NCBI RefSeq assembly: GCF_002001205.1
Contig: NZ_MUNZ01000123.1
Coordinates: forward strand, 1-64,000
Length of the DNA: 64,000 nucleotides
DNA from: Hydrogenophaga sp. A37
GTDB lineage: Bacteria; Pseudomonadota; Gammaproteobacteria; Burkholderiales; Burkholderiaceae_C
Reading direction: 5' to 3'
In this document: one piece after another, positions 10,442-19,840 of the stretch
Layout of the letters: each line of letters starts with the position of its first letter
Numbering within the stretch: the stretch's first letter is position 1
Made by a program: the position numbers and the translations under genes
Notes under the pieces: generated by a model
What the model saw: only the letters and a program-made list of their open reading frames with translations
Databases searched by the model: none
What the model was told of the DNA's origin: nothing

Positions 10442-11257
10442 ATGCCCGAATTGCCCGAAGTTGAAGTCACGCGCCGCAGCTTTGCTGATCGCATCGCTGG
10501 AGCGAAAGTGCTCGGTTTGACGATGGGGAAGCCGTTGCGTTGGCCGTTGGGTTGCGAGCCATCGAGCCTGCGGGGACGCGAGGTCAAAACCGTCGGGCGG
10601 CGGGGCAAGTACCTTCTGATCGAGCTGGATCAAGGCCTGCTGTTGTTGCACCTGGGCATGTCAGGCAGCTTGCAGTTTGCTTCCAGCCTTCCCGCGCGTG
10701 GGGTGCACGATCACTTTGAACTTCAGACCAGTCGCGGGCTGCTGCGTCTGCACGATCCACGGCGGTTCGGTGCGGTGGTCTATGCGGATTCGGTTGAAGA
10801 CCCTCGTGCCAGGAAGCTGCTGGACCGGCTCGGGGTGGAGCCGCTGGACTCTGGGTTTGATCCGCGATCCTTCCACCTGGCGCTGCGGCAGCGTCGTGCC
10901 AGCGTCAAACAGGTGCTGCTCGCGGGGGATATCGTGGTGGGTGTGGGCAACATTTACGCTTCAGAGGCGCTGTTCTTCGCCGGCATCCGCCCGACGTTGC
11001 GGGCTGATCGGCTCAGTGGTCCCCGAGCGGCGCGGCTGCACGGCGCAGTGATCGCTGTGTTGCAGCGGGCTCTGGCGCTGGGCGGGAGTACGCTGCGAGA
11101 CTTTTCCAGCGCCGACGGGCAGAGTGGCTATTTTCAACTCGATGCCATGGTGTACGCCCGAGAAGGGCTGCCCTGCCGCATTTGCGGTACCCCGATCCGG
11201 CAGCTCAAGCAAGGGCAGCGATCCAGCTTTTTCTGCCCGGGCTGTCAGAAGGCCTGA
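10442..11257 (+). CDS. mutM: Formamidopyrimidine-DNA glycosylase
   Basis: MutM/Fpg (271 residues) excises 8-oxoguanine and formamidopyrimidines. The catalytic N-terminus [12 protein letters not shown] (Pro-2, Glu-3) is intact. The H2TH region [13 protein letters not shown] and the C-terminal zinc finger CRICG...CPGC (four cysteines) are present. It is divergent from the TPR gene across a 90-bp gap. MutY, the other half of the oxidised-guanine system, lies two genes downstream on the same strand. Confidence 0.97.
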   Translation: MPELPEVEVTRRSFADRIAGAKVLGLTMGKPLRWPLGCEPSSLRGREVKTVGRRGKYLLIELDQGLLLLHLGMSGSLQFASSLPARGVHDHFELQTSRGLLRLHDPRRFGAVVYADSVEDPRARKLLDRLGVEPLDSGFDPRSFHLALRQRRASVKQVLLAGDIVVGVGNIYASEALFFAGIRPTLRADRLSGPRAARLHGAVIAVLQRALALGGSTLRDFSSADGQSGYFQLDAMVYAREGLPCRICGTPIRQLKQGQRSSFFCPGCQKA

Positions 11258-11298
11258 AGGCACGATGCTATATTGCCTCCAAACACCCCCACCGGCAC

Positions 11299-13242
11299 AT
11301 GAGCTTCAATCAAGAATTTGACGAGCACGGCGCCTGGCGCAAGCAGTTTGCGCTGCGGCTCAAGCTGATGTCCGAATGGCTCAGCGATCACGACCTGCTG
11401 GAGGCTGGGGTTCGAGAACGACTGGACCAGCTGCACGTTCAGGTCAAGAACGACAAGATCATGGTGGCCTTCGTGGCCGAGTTCTCACGCGGAAAGTCCG
11501 AGCTCATCAATGCGGTGTTTTTTGCCGGGTACGGGCGGCGCATCATGCCCGCGAGCGCCGGTCGCACCACCATGTGCCCCACCGAACTGGGGTACGACGC
11601 CGAAATTCCACCTTGTTTGCGGTTGCTGCCCATCGAGACCCGGCTGCAATCCAAGTCGCTGCTGGACTGGCGCAATTCAACCTCCAAATGGGAACGGGTG
11701 GATCTGGATGTCAACGATCCCCAGCAGCTCGCGCGGGCCATCCAGAAGGTGGCCGAGGTGCGTCGGATCAGCCGGTCCGAAGCGGCAGCGCTCGGTTTCT
11801 GGAACGACGACCTGCCCGACGACAACCCGCCGGTGGGTGCCGACGGCATGGTCGAGGTCCCCAAGTGGCGCCACGCGCTGATCAACATGGCGCACCCCCT
11901 GCTCAAGCAGGGTCTGGTGATTCTGGACACGCCAGGACTGAATGCCATCGGGGCCGAACCCGAACTCACCGTGAGCCTGTTGCCGCAGGCGCACGCCGTG
12001 GTGTTCATTCTGGCGGCCGATGCGGGCGTGACCAAGTCCGATCTGGCGATCTGGCGCCAGCACATCACGGGGTTGGCTGACGGTCAGGCCACCCGCCTGG
12101 TGGTGCTCAACAAGATCGACACCATGTGGGACGCGCTGAGTTCGCCTGAGCAGGTGCAGCTGCAAATCGCTTCGCAGCGGACGGACTCGGCCGATGTGCT
12201 GGGGCTGTCGCCTCGGCAGGTGATTGCGGTGTCGGCGCAAAAGGGCTTGCTGGCGAAAGTCAGTCGTGACGACAAGCTTTTGCAGGCCAGCAACCTCATG
12301 GAGTTGGAGGCTGCACTGGGCAGCGATATTCTGGGGCAGCGGCGCCAGATTCTCGGAGCGGCGGTGGCTTCAGGGGTGCAGGCCTTGCGCCAGGAAACCG
12401 GTCGCCTGGTGCACACACGGGCGCGCGATCTGGTGGAGCAGGTTCAAGAGTTGGAAGGGCTTCGCGGCAAGAATACCGGTGTGATCAAGCAGATGCGACT
12501 GCGCATCGAGCAAGAGCAGGCCGAATTCGACGCCAGCGGCGCCAAGATCCAGGCGGTGCGATCGGTCCATCTGCGGCTGCTCAAAGACCTGTTTGCCCTG
12601 CTCGGAACCACGCAGCTGAAGACCCATGTGAGCGAGTTGGCGCGTGCACTCAAGCAACCGGGCATCAAACTGGGTGTGCGGCGGGCCTATGGCAACACCT
12701 TTGAGCACCTGCGCACCGATCTGTTGCGCGCTGATCAGTTGGCAGCCGAGATTCAGTCCATGCTGGAGGGGAGCTTCAAGAACCTGAACGCCGAGTACGG
12801 ATTTTCGCTGCAGCCGCCCACGCCGCCACAGTTGACTCAATACCTCAAGGACCTGGAGTTGATCGAGAAGAGTCACTTGCAGTACCTGAGTTTGGGCAAC
12901 GCGCTGCGCCTGGCGCAACCGGAGTTCGCTGAGCGCCTGGCGAGAGCGTTGATGAGTCGCCTGCGGGTGGTGTATGACACGGCGGTCAACTCCGTGGAGC
13001 TCTGGAACAAGTCGGCTGCGGCCCAACTGGACGCCCAGTTGCGCGAGCGCCGCCGCAACTTCAGCCGCCGCATCGAGGCGGTTTCGCGCATCCAGCAAGC
13101 CGCGAGTGGCCTGGATGACCGCATTCGTGAGCTGCAGTCTCAGCAGGCGGAGCTCAATCTGGTGGATGCCAAGCTGGCCGAACTCACCGACCAACTGCTG
13201 GCTGCACCCGAAGAGGCCCCCGACGAAGCCGTCACGGCATGA
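11299..13242 (+). CDS. Dynamin-like large GTPase
   Basis: A 647-residue dynamin-superfamily GTPase. G1 is AEFSRGKSEL, an Ala in place of the usual first Gly but with the GKS core intact. G3 is LDTPGLN and G4 is NKID. The C-terminal half is helical and charged and resembles the stalk/trunk of bacterial dynamin-like proteins; no clear transmembrane segment was seen. The ATG at 11299 starts MSFNQEFDEHG; frame is open further upstream into mutM without homology. Its stop overlaps the mutY start by 4 bp. Cellular role in this lineage is not established; membrane remodelling is a family-level expectation. Confidence 0.88.
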   Translation: MSFNQEFDEHGAWRKQFALRLKLMSEWLSDHDLLEAGVRERLDQLHVQVKNDKIMVAFVAEFSRGKSELINAVFFAGYGRRIMPASAGRTTMCPTELGYDAEIPPCLRLLPIETRLQSKSLLDWRNSTSKWERVDLDVNDPQQLARAIQKVAEVRRISRSEAAALGFWNDDLPDDNPPVGADGMVEVPKWRHALINMAHPLLKQGLVILDTPGLNAIGAEPELTVSLLPQAHAVVFILAADAGVTKSDLAIWRQHITGLADGQATRLVVLNKIDTMWDALSSPEQVQLQIASQRTDSADVLGLSPRQVIAVSAQKGLLAKVSRDDKLLQASNLMELEAALGSDILGQRRQILGAAVASGVQALRQETGRLVHTRARDLVEQVQELEGLRGKNTGVIKQMRLRIEQEQAEFDASGAKIQAVRSVHLRLLKDLFALLGTTQLKTHVSELARALKQPGIKLGVRRAYGNTFEHLRTDLLRADQLAAEIQSMLEGSFKNLNAEYGFSLQPPTPPQLTQYLKDLELIEKSHLQYLSLGNALRLAQPEFAERLARALMSRLRVVYDTAVNSVELWNKSAAAQLDAQLRERRRNFSRRIEAVSRIQQAASGLDDRIRELQSQQAELNLVDAKLAELTDQLLAAPEEAPDEAVTA

Positions 13243-14309
13243 CCCTCGCCGCCGAGGGCGCTGCCGGCTTTGCTCCGGCGCTGATCGGTTGGCAACGACA
13301 CAGTGGCCGACATGACCTGCCCTGGCAAGGCACGCGCGATCCTTACCGCGTCTGGCTGTCTGAAATCATGTTGCAGCAGACACAGGTCAGCACCGTCCTG
13401 GGTTACTACGAGCGGTTTCTGCAGCGGTTCCCTGATGTTCACTCGCTTGCCGATGCGCCCACCGACGATGTGATGACGCTCTGGAGCGGGTTGGGCTACT
13501 ACAGTCGCGCGCGCAACCTGCACCGCTGTGCGCAGACGGTCGTGTTGGAGCACGGCGGGGCATTTCCGGCCAATGCACAGACGCTGGAGACCTTGCCCGG
13601 CATTGGTGCGTCCACCGCTGCGGCGATCGCGGCGTTTTGCCACGGTGAGCGGATTTCCATCGTCGACGGCAATGTGCGCCGCGTGCTGAGCCGCCTGCTG
13701 GCGTTTGACGGGGACCTGTCGCAGGCAGCCCCCCAGCGCGCTTTGTGGAGCCGGGCGCAGGATTTGCTCCCCGCGGATCCCACCCCGACCGACATGGTCG
13801 CCTACACGCAAGGGCTGATGGATCTGGGGGCCAGCATTTGTTCGCGCACCCGACCCGGCTGCGAGCGCTGCCCCGTGCGGTCCATGTGCCTCGCCCATTT
13901 GGCCGGCACGGTGGAGCGCTACCCGGTCAAGACGCGCAAGCTGCTGCGGCGGCACGAAAGCTGGTGGCTGCAGATCTGGCGCAACGTTTCGCCGGAGGGG
14001 CAGAAGGTCTGGCTGGAGCGCCGGCCTGCGCGGGGCATCTGGGCCGGCTTGTATTGCGCGCCTGTGTTTGAAAGCGAGGCGCTCGCCGTCGAGTCGCCGC
14101 AGCTCGCTGGCCTGAACGTGCATGATCTGCCACCCATCATGCACAGCCTCACCCACCGCGAATTGCGCCTGCACCCTTTGCTGGTGGACGTTCCATCGGA
14201 TCGGGCGATGGTGACCCATACAGAGGGCCAGTGGGTCCTGCTGGACCGGCTGGATCAAGTGGGTCTACCGACACCGCTGCGCACCTTGCTGCAGCAGTTG
14301 CCCGACTGA
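13239..14309 (+). CDS. mutY: A/G-specific adenine DNA glycosylase
   Basis: MutY (356 residues) removes adenine mispaired with 8-oxoguanine. Seen: SEIMLQQTQVSTV with the catalytic Glu, the helix-hairpin-helix LPGIGASTAAAI, and the catalytic Asp in IVDGNVRRVLSR. The [4Fe-4S] ligands follow the pattern C-x6-C-x2-C-x5-C (CSRTRPGCERCPVRSMC). A C-terminal NUDIX-like 8-oxoG recognition domain follows. The start overlaps the dynamin gene stop (ATGA). The gene converges on rapZ with a 3-bp gap. Confidence 0.97.
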   Translation: MTLAAEGAAGFAPALIGWQRHSGRHDLPWQGTRDPYRVWLSEIMLQQTQVSTVLGYYERFLQRFPDVHSLADAPTDDVMTLWSGLGYYSRARNLHRCAQTVVLEHGGAFPANAQTLETLPGIGASTAAAIAAFCHGERISIVDGNVRRVLSRLLAFDGDLSQAAPQRALWSRAQDLLPADPTPTDMVAYTQGLMDLGASICSRTRPGCERCPVRSMCLAHLAGTVERYPVKTRKLLRRHESWWLQIWRNVSPEGQKVWLERRPARGIWAGLYCAPVFESEALAVESPQLAGLNVHDLPPIMHSLTHRELRLHPLLVDVPSDRAMVTHTEGQWVLLDRLDQVGLPTPLRTLLQQLPD

Positions 14310-14312
14310 GGG

Positions 14313-15254
14313 TCAGGGGCCGGGCGTCGCTGCCCGCGCTTGGGTTGCGGGCCATCCATCCACTTCGCGATGGCGCAAGCGCGTGGCCCACGCCGCCGAA
14401 AACGCCTGGGCCAGCCGCTCCACCAGATACACCGACCGGTGTTGCCCGCCCGTGCAACCGATGGCCACCGTCACATAGCTCCGGTGGTCTTCCCGCATCT
14501 GGGGCAGCCAATGGCGAAGGAAGTCGCCGATTTGCCGCTCCATCTGTGCCACCTCCGGGTACTCCGCGAGGTAGGCGGCCACCGGTGCGTCGCGACCGGT
14601 GAGCGGGCGCAGCTCGGCTTCGTAGTGCGGGTTGGGCAGCATGCGGACATCGAACACAAAATCAGCATCCATGGGGATGCCACGTTTGAACGCAAACGAC
14701 TCGAACACCAGGGTGAGTGGTGCCTGTTGCGCGCCGAGCAGTTCCTTGATGTGGCTGCGCAAGCGTGCCGGTCTGATCAGGCTGGTGTCGAGCACCAAGG
14801 CCTGCTCGCGTAGCTCGGACAGCAGCTCGCGTTCGTATTCGATGGCGTCGGTCAGTGCCCGGTGTTCGTCGTCCGACTGTTTGAGCGAGAGCGGATGGCG
14901 TCTGCGCGTTTCGGAGAAGCGGCGTACCAGGGTGTCGGTGGTGGCGTCTAGAAACACCGTGTTCAGGTGGATCTGCTGCCCGGGCTGTTTGAGGAGGTCG
15001 GCCAGGCGGGCGGGTAGCCCGGGCAACGACGCGGCACTGCGCACGTCCATGGCGATGGCCACCTTGCTGGCGCGGTGGCTCTGCTCCAGCGCAATGAAGG
15101 ATGCGAGCAGCTCGGGCGGCAGGTTGTCCACGCAATAGAAGCCCAGGTCTTCGAGCGCGGTGAGTGCCACCGATTTCCCCGAGCCCGACATCCCGGTGAT
15201 GAGCACCAGTTCAATCTCACCGGTAGGCTTGCTGGACGGCGTTAGGGTATTCAT
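14313..15254 (-). CDS. rapZ: RNase adapter protein RapZ (nucleotide-binding)
   Basis: RapZ/YvcJ family, 313 residues. The Walker A motif [18 protein letters not shown] lies near the N-terminus, [12 protein letters not shown] follows, and the C-terminal domain carries the conserved [17 protein letters not shown]. In enterobacteria RapZ directs RNase E to the GlmZ small RNA and senses glucosamine-6-phosphate. The role in betaproteobacteria is less certain. The start overlaps the recN stop by 4 bp, so the two are coupled. The C-terminal tail beyond the conserved domain is about 25 residues. Confidence 0.93.
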   Translation of the reverse strand: MNTLTPSSKPTGEIELVLITGMSGSGKSVALTALEDLGFYCVDNLPPELLASFIALEQSHRASKVAIAMDVRSAASLPGLPARLADLLKQPGQQIHLNTVFLDATTDTLVRRFSETRRRHPLSLKQSDDEHRALTDAIEYERELLSELREQALVLDTSLIRPARLRSHIKELLGAQQAPLTLVFESFAFKRGIPMDADFVFDVRMLPNPHYEAELRPLTGRDAPVAAYLAEYPEVAQMERQIGDFLRHWLPQMREDHRSYVTVAIGCTGGQHRSVYLVERLAQAFSAAWATRLRHREVDGWPATQARAATPGP

Positions 15255-16894
15255 GCGGCAAGCAGCTCACGCGCATGCGCGAGCGAAACTTCAGAGCGGT
15301 CGTTGCCGCCGAGCATGCGCGCGACCTCGCGCACGCGGTGTTCCTGATCGATCACGCTGACCGTGCTGTGGGTGGACCGACCGCTCTGGCGCTTGCTCAC
15401 CAACAGGTGATGGTCGCCACAGGCCGCGACCTGCGGCAAGTGGGTCACGGCGAGCACCTGGCGATCTCGGCCGAGCTGGCGCAGCAGTTGCCCTACGGTG
15501 TGTGCCACAGCCCCACCAATGCCCGAGTCCACTTCGTCAAAAATCAGGGTGGGCGCCTGCCCCAGTCGGCTGGTGACCACCGAGATCGCCAGCGCGATGC
15601 GCGAGAGCTCGCCACCCGAGGCCACTTTCCCTACTGGGCGAGGGCTCACACCGGCGTGACCCGCGACGAGAAACTCCACCTGCTCCCATCCGTTCGCCTG
15701 TGGCTCTTCCAGGCGCTGCAGAGCCACCTCGAACCGACCACCCTGCATGCCCAGCGTCTGCATGGCTTCGCTCACCGCCTTTGACAGCTTGGGTGCAGCC
15801 TGTTGGCGCTTTTTACTTAAAGCGTTGAGTTCGGTTTCAAAGGCTCTCCAAGCTTGCCGTTCAGCGGCCTTCAGGCCGTCGAGATCCAACGCCTGGTCGA
15901 TCTGCGCGAGTTCGGTTTTCCATGTGGCGTGCAGCTCGGCCAGCTCTTCGGGCGGGCGCCGATAGCGCCGGGCCAGCGACATCCACAGCGACAGGCGCTG
16001 GTCGAGTGCTTCGAGGCTGGCCGGGTCCTGGTCGGCGTGGCGCGCGTACTGGTGCAGGCTGTGAACGGTGTCCTGCACCTGGGCGAGGGCCGCCTCCAGC
16101 GCTTCGACTGGCCCGCTGAAGGCCGGCTCAATGTGGGCCTGGGCCTGCAGCGCGCCCAGGGCGCGGTGGATCAGGCTGGCGGCGCTGCCCTCTTCGTCGT
16201 CCAGCGCCGCCACAGCCAACTGAGCGGCGTCTTGCAGCCCTTGGGCGTTGGCCAGGCGGCTGTGTTGTGTGTTGATGTCTACCCATTCTCCGGCCAGGGG
16301 CTGGAGTTTGTCCAGCTCGCCGATTTGCCAGGCCAGGCGCTCGCTTTCAAGCTGCAGACTGTTCTGCCGCTCGGTGGCGGCTTCCAAGGTCTTGCGGTGC
16401 TGGCGCCAGCGGGTCCACAACGCCGAGGCGGACGAGGTGTCGATGCCTGCGTACGCATCCAGCAGACCGCGCACCGCATCAGCGCGGGTGAGGCTTTGCC
16501 AAGCGTGCTGGCCATGAATGTCGACCAGATGGTCGGCCAGTGTCTTGAGCTGCGCCATGGTGGCGGCGCTGCCGTTGATCCACCCCCGGCTGCGGCCTTC
16601 AGTGTCCACGGTGCGACGCAGCAGCAGGCTCTCGTCGCTGGAGAAACCCTGTTCTTCCAGCCAGGGTTTGACCGACACCGGCGTGTCGAATTCTGCCGCG
16701 ATCTCGCAGCGGGCGGCACCCTCCCGCACCACGCCGCTTTCGGCGCGCGCGCCCAGGGCGAGTTGCAGTGCGTCGATCAGAATGGATTTGCCTGCGCCGG
16801 TTTCGCCGGTGAGCACGCAGAAGCCTTGATCAAGTTCCAGGTCCAGCGACTGCACGATGACGAAGTCGCGCAAAACGATGCGTCTGAGGCTCAT
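15251..16894 (-). CDS. recN: DNA repair ATPase RecN
   Basis: RecN (547 residues), an SMC-like ATPase acting in double-strand-break repair. Walker A is [16 protein letters not shown] near residue 35, with the RecN signature [13 protein letters not shown]-like segment after it ([15 protein letters not shown]). The centre is coiled coil, and the C-terminal half has the ABC signature [14 protein letters not shown] and Walker [13 protein letters not shown]. Length is typical. It is downstream of nadK with a 51-bp gap, the common nadK-recN order. Confidence 0.96.
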   Translation of the reverse strand: MSLRRIVLRDFVIVQSLDLELDQGFCVLTGETGAGKSILIDALQLALGARAESGVVREGAARCEIAAEFDTPVSVKPWLEEQGFSSDESLLLRRTVDTEGRSRGWINGSAATMAQLKTLADHLVDIHGQHAWQSLTRADAVRGLLDAYAGIDTSSASALWTRWRQHRKTLEAATERQNSLQLESERLAWQIGELDKLQPLAGEWVDINTQHSRLANAQGLQDAAQLAVAALDDEEGSAASLIHRALGALQAQAHIEPAFSGPVEALEAALAQVQDTVHSLHQYARHADQDPASLEALDQRLSLWMSLARRYRRPPEELAELHATWKTELAQIDQALDLDGLKAAERQAWRAFETELNALSKKRQQAAPKLSKAVSEAMQTLGMQGGRFEVALQRLEEPQANGWEQVEFLVAGHAGVSPRPVGKVASGGELSRIALAISVVTSRLGQAPTLIFDEVDSGIGGAVAHTVGQLLRQLGRDRQVLAVTHLPQVAACGDHHLLVSKRQSGRSTHSTVSVIDQEHRVREVARMLGGNDRSEVSLAHARELLAA

Positions 16895-16945
16895 GGGAGA
16901 GGAAGTGAAAGCGAAGGGAACAGCGGTCGTATTTTGACCGCTATT

Positions 16946-17863
16946 TCACGCGCCTTCGTTCCAGTGCAGTTTCTTGCGCAGCGTGTCGAAATAGCTCCAA
17001 CCCATGGGGTGGAGCAAACGCAGGGTGTGCTCCGAGCGCCGCACCACGATGCGGTCACCGTGCATCAGGCTGGTGAGCGACTGCATGTCGAAGTTGGCGC
17101 TGGCGTCCTTGCCCGAGACGATTTCCACCGCCACCTCACAATGCGCTGGCAACACAATGGGCCGGTTCGACAGGGTGTGGGGGGCAATGGGCGCCATCAC
17201 CCAACCGTCGATGGCGGGGTGTAGCAGGGGCCCGCCAGCAGAGAGCGCGTAGGCGGTGGACCCGGTGGAGGTGGCGATGATCAGGCCATCGGCGCGCTGG
17301 TTGGCCACAAAATGGCCGTCGACCTCGACCCGCAACTCGATCATGCTGGCCACGCCGCCGCGGTTGACCACCACATCGTTGAGGGCAGTGGCTTCGAACA
17401 CGCAGCGACCGTCGCGCCACACGCTGGCCGCCATCAGCGCACGCGTGTCTTCTTCGTATTCGCCTCGGAGAATCGACCCCAGGTTGTCGCGATAGGTGTC
17501 AAAAGGAATGTCGGTGATGAAGCCCAGGCGCCCCTGGTTGATGCCCACCAGGGGCACGCCGTAGCGAGCGAGTTGCCGCCCGATGCCCAGCATGGTGCCG
17601 TCGCCACCGAGCACGAGCGCGAGATCAATGGACTGGCCCATGGCAGGTACGTCCAGCGCGGGGTATTGCAGCAGGCCGGTGTTGAGCGCCGTTTCCCGCT
17701 CCAGCGAGACCTCGCAGCCTTCGTCGTGCAGAAAGTGGGCCACTTCCTCCACCACGTCGCGCGAGCCTGGGGCCTGGTATTTGCCAATGATCGCCACGTG
17801 CGCGAAGCGCAAGGCTTTCCCGTCGGGCATGGACCTGAAGCGATGGGAAGTGGGCTGGCTCAT
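16946..17863 (-). CDS. nadK: NAD kinase
   Basis: NadK (305 residues) phosphorylates NAD to NADP. The diagnostic motif [11 protein letters not shown] is present, followed by [12 protein letters not shown], the [13 protein letters not shown] segment and the glycine-rich [15 protein letters not shown] loop. The start at 17863 (MSQPTSHRF) gives family length. A TGTAAT hexamer ends 6 bp before the ATG. The gene is divergent from hrcA across 97 bp, as in many proteobacteria. Confidence 0.96.
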   Translation of the reverse strand: MSQPTSHRFRSMPDGKALRFAHVAIIGKYQAPGSRDVVEEVAHFLHDEGCEVSLERETALNTGLLQYPALDVPAMGQSIDLALVLGGDGTMLGIGRQLARYGVPLVGINQGRLGFITDIPFDTYRDNLGSILRGEYEEDTRALMAASVWRDGRCVFEATALNDVVVNRGGVASMIELRVEVDGHFVANQRADGLIIATSTGSTAYALSAGGPLLHPAIDGWVMAPIAPHTLSNRPIVLPAHCEVAVEIVSGKDASANFDMQSLTSLMHGDRIVVRRSEHTLRLLHPMGWSYFDTLRKKLHWNEGA

Positions 17864-17960
17864 GGGTAAATTACAACATAGGGCATGGGCACGGCCCGCC
17901 CCCGAAAACCCTTGCACATGACGGGCGCCGCAGCCTCTCTGGCGTCCGTAGAATCAAGGC

Positions 17961-18983
17961 ATGTTGGATGACCGCGCCAAGTTGCTGCTCAAAGCCCTCG
18001 TCGAGCGATACATCGCCGACGGCCAGCCCGTGGGCTCGCGCACCCTGGCCAAGGCGGCAGGCATGGAGTTGTCGCCCGCGACCATCCGCAATGTGATGAG
18101 CGACTTGGAAGAGTTGGGCCTGATTGCCAGCCCCCACACGTCAGCCGGTCGCATCCCGACCGCACGCGGTTACCGCCTGTTTGTCGACACCATGCTCACG
18201 GTGCGGCGGGAGGGGCTGGTCAGTGTGGACGAGATGGGGGCCAGCGGCATTGAGGCTGGCGCCCAGCCTCAGCGGGTCATCAGCCACGCGGCACAGATGT
18301 TGTCGAGTCTGTCGCAGTTTGTGGGCGTGGTGATGGCGCCGCGGCGTGCTTCGGTTTTTCGCCACATCGAGTTTCTGAGCCTGTCTGAGCGTCGTGTGCT
18401 GGTGATTCTGGTTTCGCCGGATGGGGATGTGCAGAACCGCATCATCCACACGCAAGTCAATTTTGGTCAGTCGCAGTTGCTGGAGGCCGCCAATTTTCTC
18501 AATGCGCACTATGCAGGTTTGACCATGGAAGAGGTGCGTGCTCGCCTCAAGACCGAGGTGGATGCGCTGCGCGGTGAAATCGCCCAGTTGATGCAGGCGG
18601 CGGTCGACATCGGTACCGGTGCCGGGTCGGCGCAAGAAGACATTGTGGTTTCTGGCGAACGCAATTTGCTGTCGGTCAGTGAGTTTTCCAGCGACATGGG
18701 TCATTTGCGCCAGCTCTTCGACCTGTTTGAACAGAAGACCCAGCTCATTCGCCTGTTGGACGTGTCCACACAGGCCGACGGCGTGCGCATCTACATCGGC
18801 GGCGAGAGCCAGGTGGTGCCATTCCAGGAACTGTCTGTGGTGACTGCTCCTTATGAAGTGGACGGTCAGGTCGTGGGCACTCTGGGTGTGATTGGCCCGC
18901 AACGCATGCCCTACGACCGCATGATCCAGATCGTTGATGTGACCGCCAAGCTGGTGAGCAATGCGCTGAGCCACAACAAGTGA
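17961..18983 (+). CDS. hrcA: Heat-inducible transcription repressor HrcA
   Basis: HrcA (340 residues) represses heat-shock chaperone genes by binding CIRCE elements. The N-terminal winged helix holds [19 protein letters not shown] and [17 protein letters not shown], and [14 protein letters not shown] follows; the rest is a GAF-like dimerisation domain. No CIRCE inverted repeat was found around it, so its targets lie elsewhere. TAGAAT (17949-17954) ends 6 bp before the ATG, another candidate leaderless start. The tRNA cluster begins 37 bp downstream. Confidence 0.95.
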   Translation: MLDDRAKLLLKALVERYIADGQPVGSRTLAKAAGMELSPATIRNVMSDLEELGLIASPHTSAGRIPTARGYRLFVDTMLTVRREGLVSVDEMGASGIEAGAQPQRVISHAAQMLSSLSQFVGVVMAPRRASVFRHIEFLSLSERRVLVILVSPDGDVQNRIIHTQVNFGQSQLLEAANFLNAHYAGLTMEEVRARLKTEVDALRGEIAQLMQAAVDIGTGAGSAQEDIVVSGERNLLSVSEFSSDMGHLRQLFDLFEQKTQLIRLLDVSTQADGVRIYIGGESQVVPFQELSVVTAPYEVDGQVVGTLGVIGPQRMPYDRMIQIVDVTAKLVSNALSHNK

Positions 18984-19002
18984 GCTGGGATGAACGGAGC
19001 CC

Positions 19003-19008
19003 TACAAT
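19003..19008 (+). promoter_or_regulatory. Candidate -10 box for the CAT-anticodon tRNA gene
   Basis: TACAAT lies 12 bp before the first tRNA base, in the short gap after hrcA. The -35 position (GTGAGC at 17-bp spacing) is only a weak match. Confidence 0.4.
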
Positions 19009-19020
19009 GCGTGCCTTGCG

Positions 19021-19097
19021 GGGCCGTTAGCTCAGTTGGTTAGAGCAGAGGACTCATAATCCTTTGGTCGTTGGTTCAAGTCCAACACGGCCTACCA
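19021..19097 (+). tRNA. tRNA with CAT anticodon, probably tRNA-Ile2 (alternatively tRNA-Met)
   Basis: Full 77-nt cloverleaf with acceptor GGGCCGT/ACGGCCT (a G1-U72 pair), anticodon loop ACTCATAAT and encoded CCA. The anticodon alone would give Met. The stretch CTTTGGTCG followed by a TTGGTTCAAGTCC T-arm resembles the enterobacterial isoleucine tRNA whose C34 is changed to lysidine by TilS, more than elongator tRNA-Met. Assignment to Ile2 is an inference from similarity. Confidence 0.9.
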
Positions 19098-19105
19098 AAA
19101 AACCG

Positions 19106-19114
19106 TGCTAGAAT
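19106..19114 (+). promoter_or_regulatory. Extended -10 promoter element for tRNA-Arg
   Basis: TGCTAGAAT (TGn plus TAGAAT) lies between the two tRNA genes, 10 bp before tRNA-Arg. It could drive that tRNA separately from the first one. No good -35 box is visible, as is acceptable for extended -10 promoters. Confidence 0.45.
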
Positions 19115-19124
19115 ACGAAGCTTA

Positions 19125-19201
19125 GCGGCTGTAGCTCAGCTGGATAGAGTACTTGGCTACGAACCAAGGGGTCGTGGGTTCAATTCCTGCCAGCCGCACC
19201 A
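19125..19201 (+). tRNA. tRNA-Arg (anticodon ACG)
   Basis: Cloverleaf with acceptor stem GCGGCTG/CAGCCGC, D-arm GTAGCTCAGCTGG, anticodon ACG in the context GGCTACGAACC, T-arm GTGGGTTCAATTCC and encoded CCA. The A34 would be deaminated to inosine by TadA to read CGU, CGC and CGA. A terminator follows within 10 bp. Confidence 0.96.
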
Positions 19202-19208
19202 AATGAAA

Positions 19209-19238
19209 AGCCTGCAGCCACAAGCTGCAGGCTTTTTT
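19209..19238 (+). terminator. Rho-independent terminator after tRNA-Arg
   Basis: A 9-bp perfect stem (AGCCTGCAG paired with CTGCAGGCT), 7-nt loop and a run of six T. It ends the two-tRNA unit and lies before greB. Confidence 0.9.
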
Positions 19239-19276
19239 CTTGTCCGATCGGCTTTCTCCTCAGCCCTTACTTTTTC

Positions 19277-19834
19277 ATGAGCAAGGCCTTCACCCGCGAG
19301 ACCGACAACGACGCAGACGACGAGCTACCGCCCTCGCCCGCGTTGCCCACCGGCGTCAACTACATCACCCGTGCCGGCTACGACCAGCTGCGTGCGGAGT
19401 TGTTTGGACTGATTGACGACGAGCGACCCAAGATCGTGGAGATCGTGCACTGGGCCGCCAGCAACGGCGACCGCTCGGAGAATGGGGATTATCTGTACGG
19501 CAAAAAGCGCTTGCGCGAGATCGACCGGCGCATACGCTTTTTGACGCAGCGACTGGAAATCGCCGAGGTGGTGGATTCGTCGCTTCACCACGGGGGCGAC
19601 CAGGTGTTTTTTGGCGCAACGGTGGTTTACGCCGACGACAGTGGAGCCGAAACCACGGTCACGATTTTGGGTGTGGACGAAGCCAGGAGCACACACAACG
19701 AGATCAGCTGGGTGTCTCCGGTCGCGCGCGCGCTGCTGAAAGCGCGCGTGGGCGATGTGGTGCGGCTGGTGGTCCCCGGTGGGGTCCAAGAGCTGGAAGT
19801 GCTGTCCGTCACCTATTCAGCGCCCGTTGTCTGA
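19277..19834 (+). CDS. greB: Transcription elongation factor GreB
   Basis: GreB (185 residues) stimulates transcript cleavage by backtracked RNA polymerase. The core starts at about residue 28 (NYITRAGYDQLRAEL) and includes the coiled-coil tip NGDRSENGDYLYGKKRLREIDRR with acidic residues, then the FKBP-like domain. A 25-residue acidic N-terminal extension (DNDADDEL) is longer than in the enterobacterial protein. It is convergent with spoT, 6 bp apart; spoT and greB are frequent neighbours in betaproteobacteria. Confidence 0.94.
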   Translation: MSKAFTRETDNDADDELPPSPALPTGVNYITRAGYDQLRAELFGLIDDERPKIVEIVHWAASNGDRSENGDYLYGKKRLREIDRRIRFLTQRLEIAEVVDSSLHHGGDQVFFGATVVYADDSGAETTVTILGVDEARSTHNEISWVSPVARALLKARVGDVVRLVVPGGVQELEVLSVTYSAPVV

Positions 19835-19840
19835 TCCTTC

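Noticed and set aside
17864-17960. CIRCE operator at hrcA
   Set aside because: Searched for TTAGCACTC-N9-GAGTGCTAA and near matches in the nadK-hrcA gap; none present.
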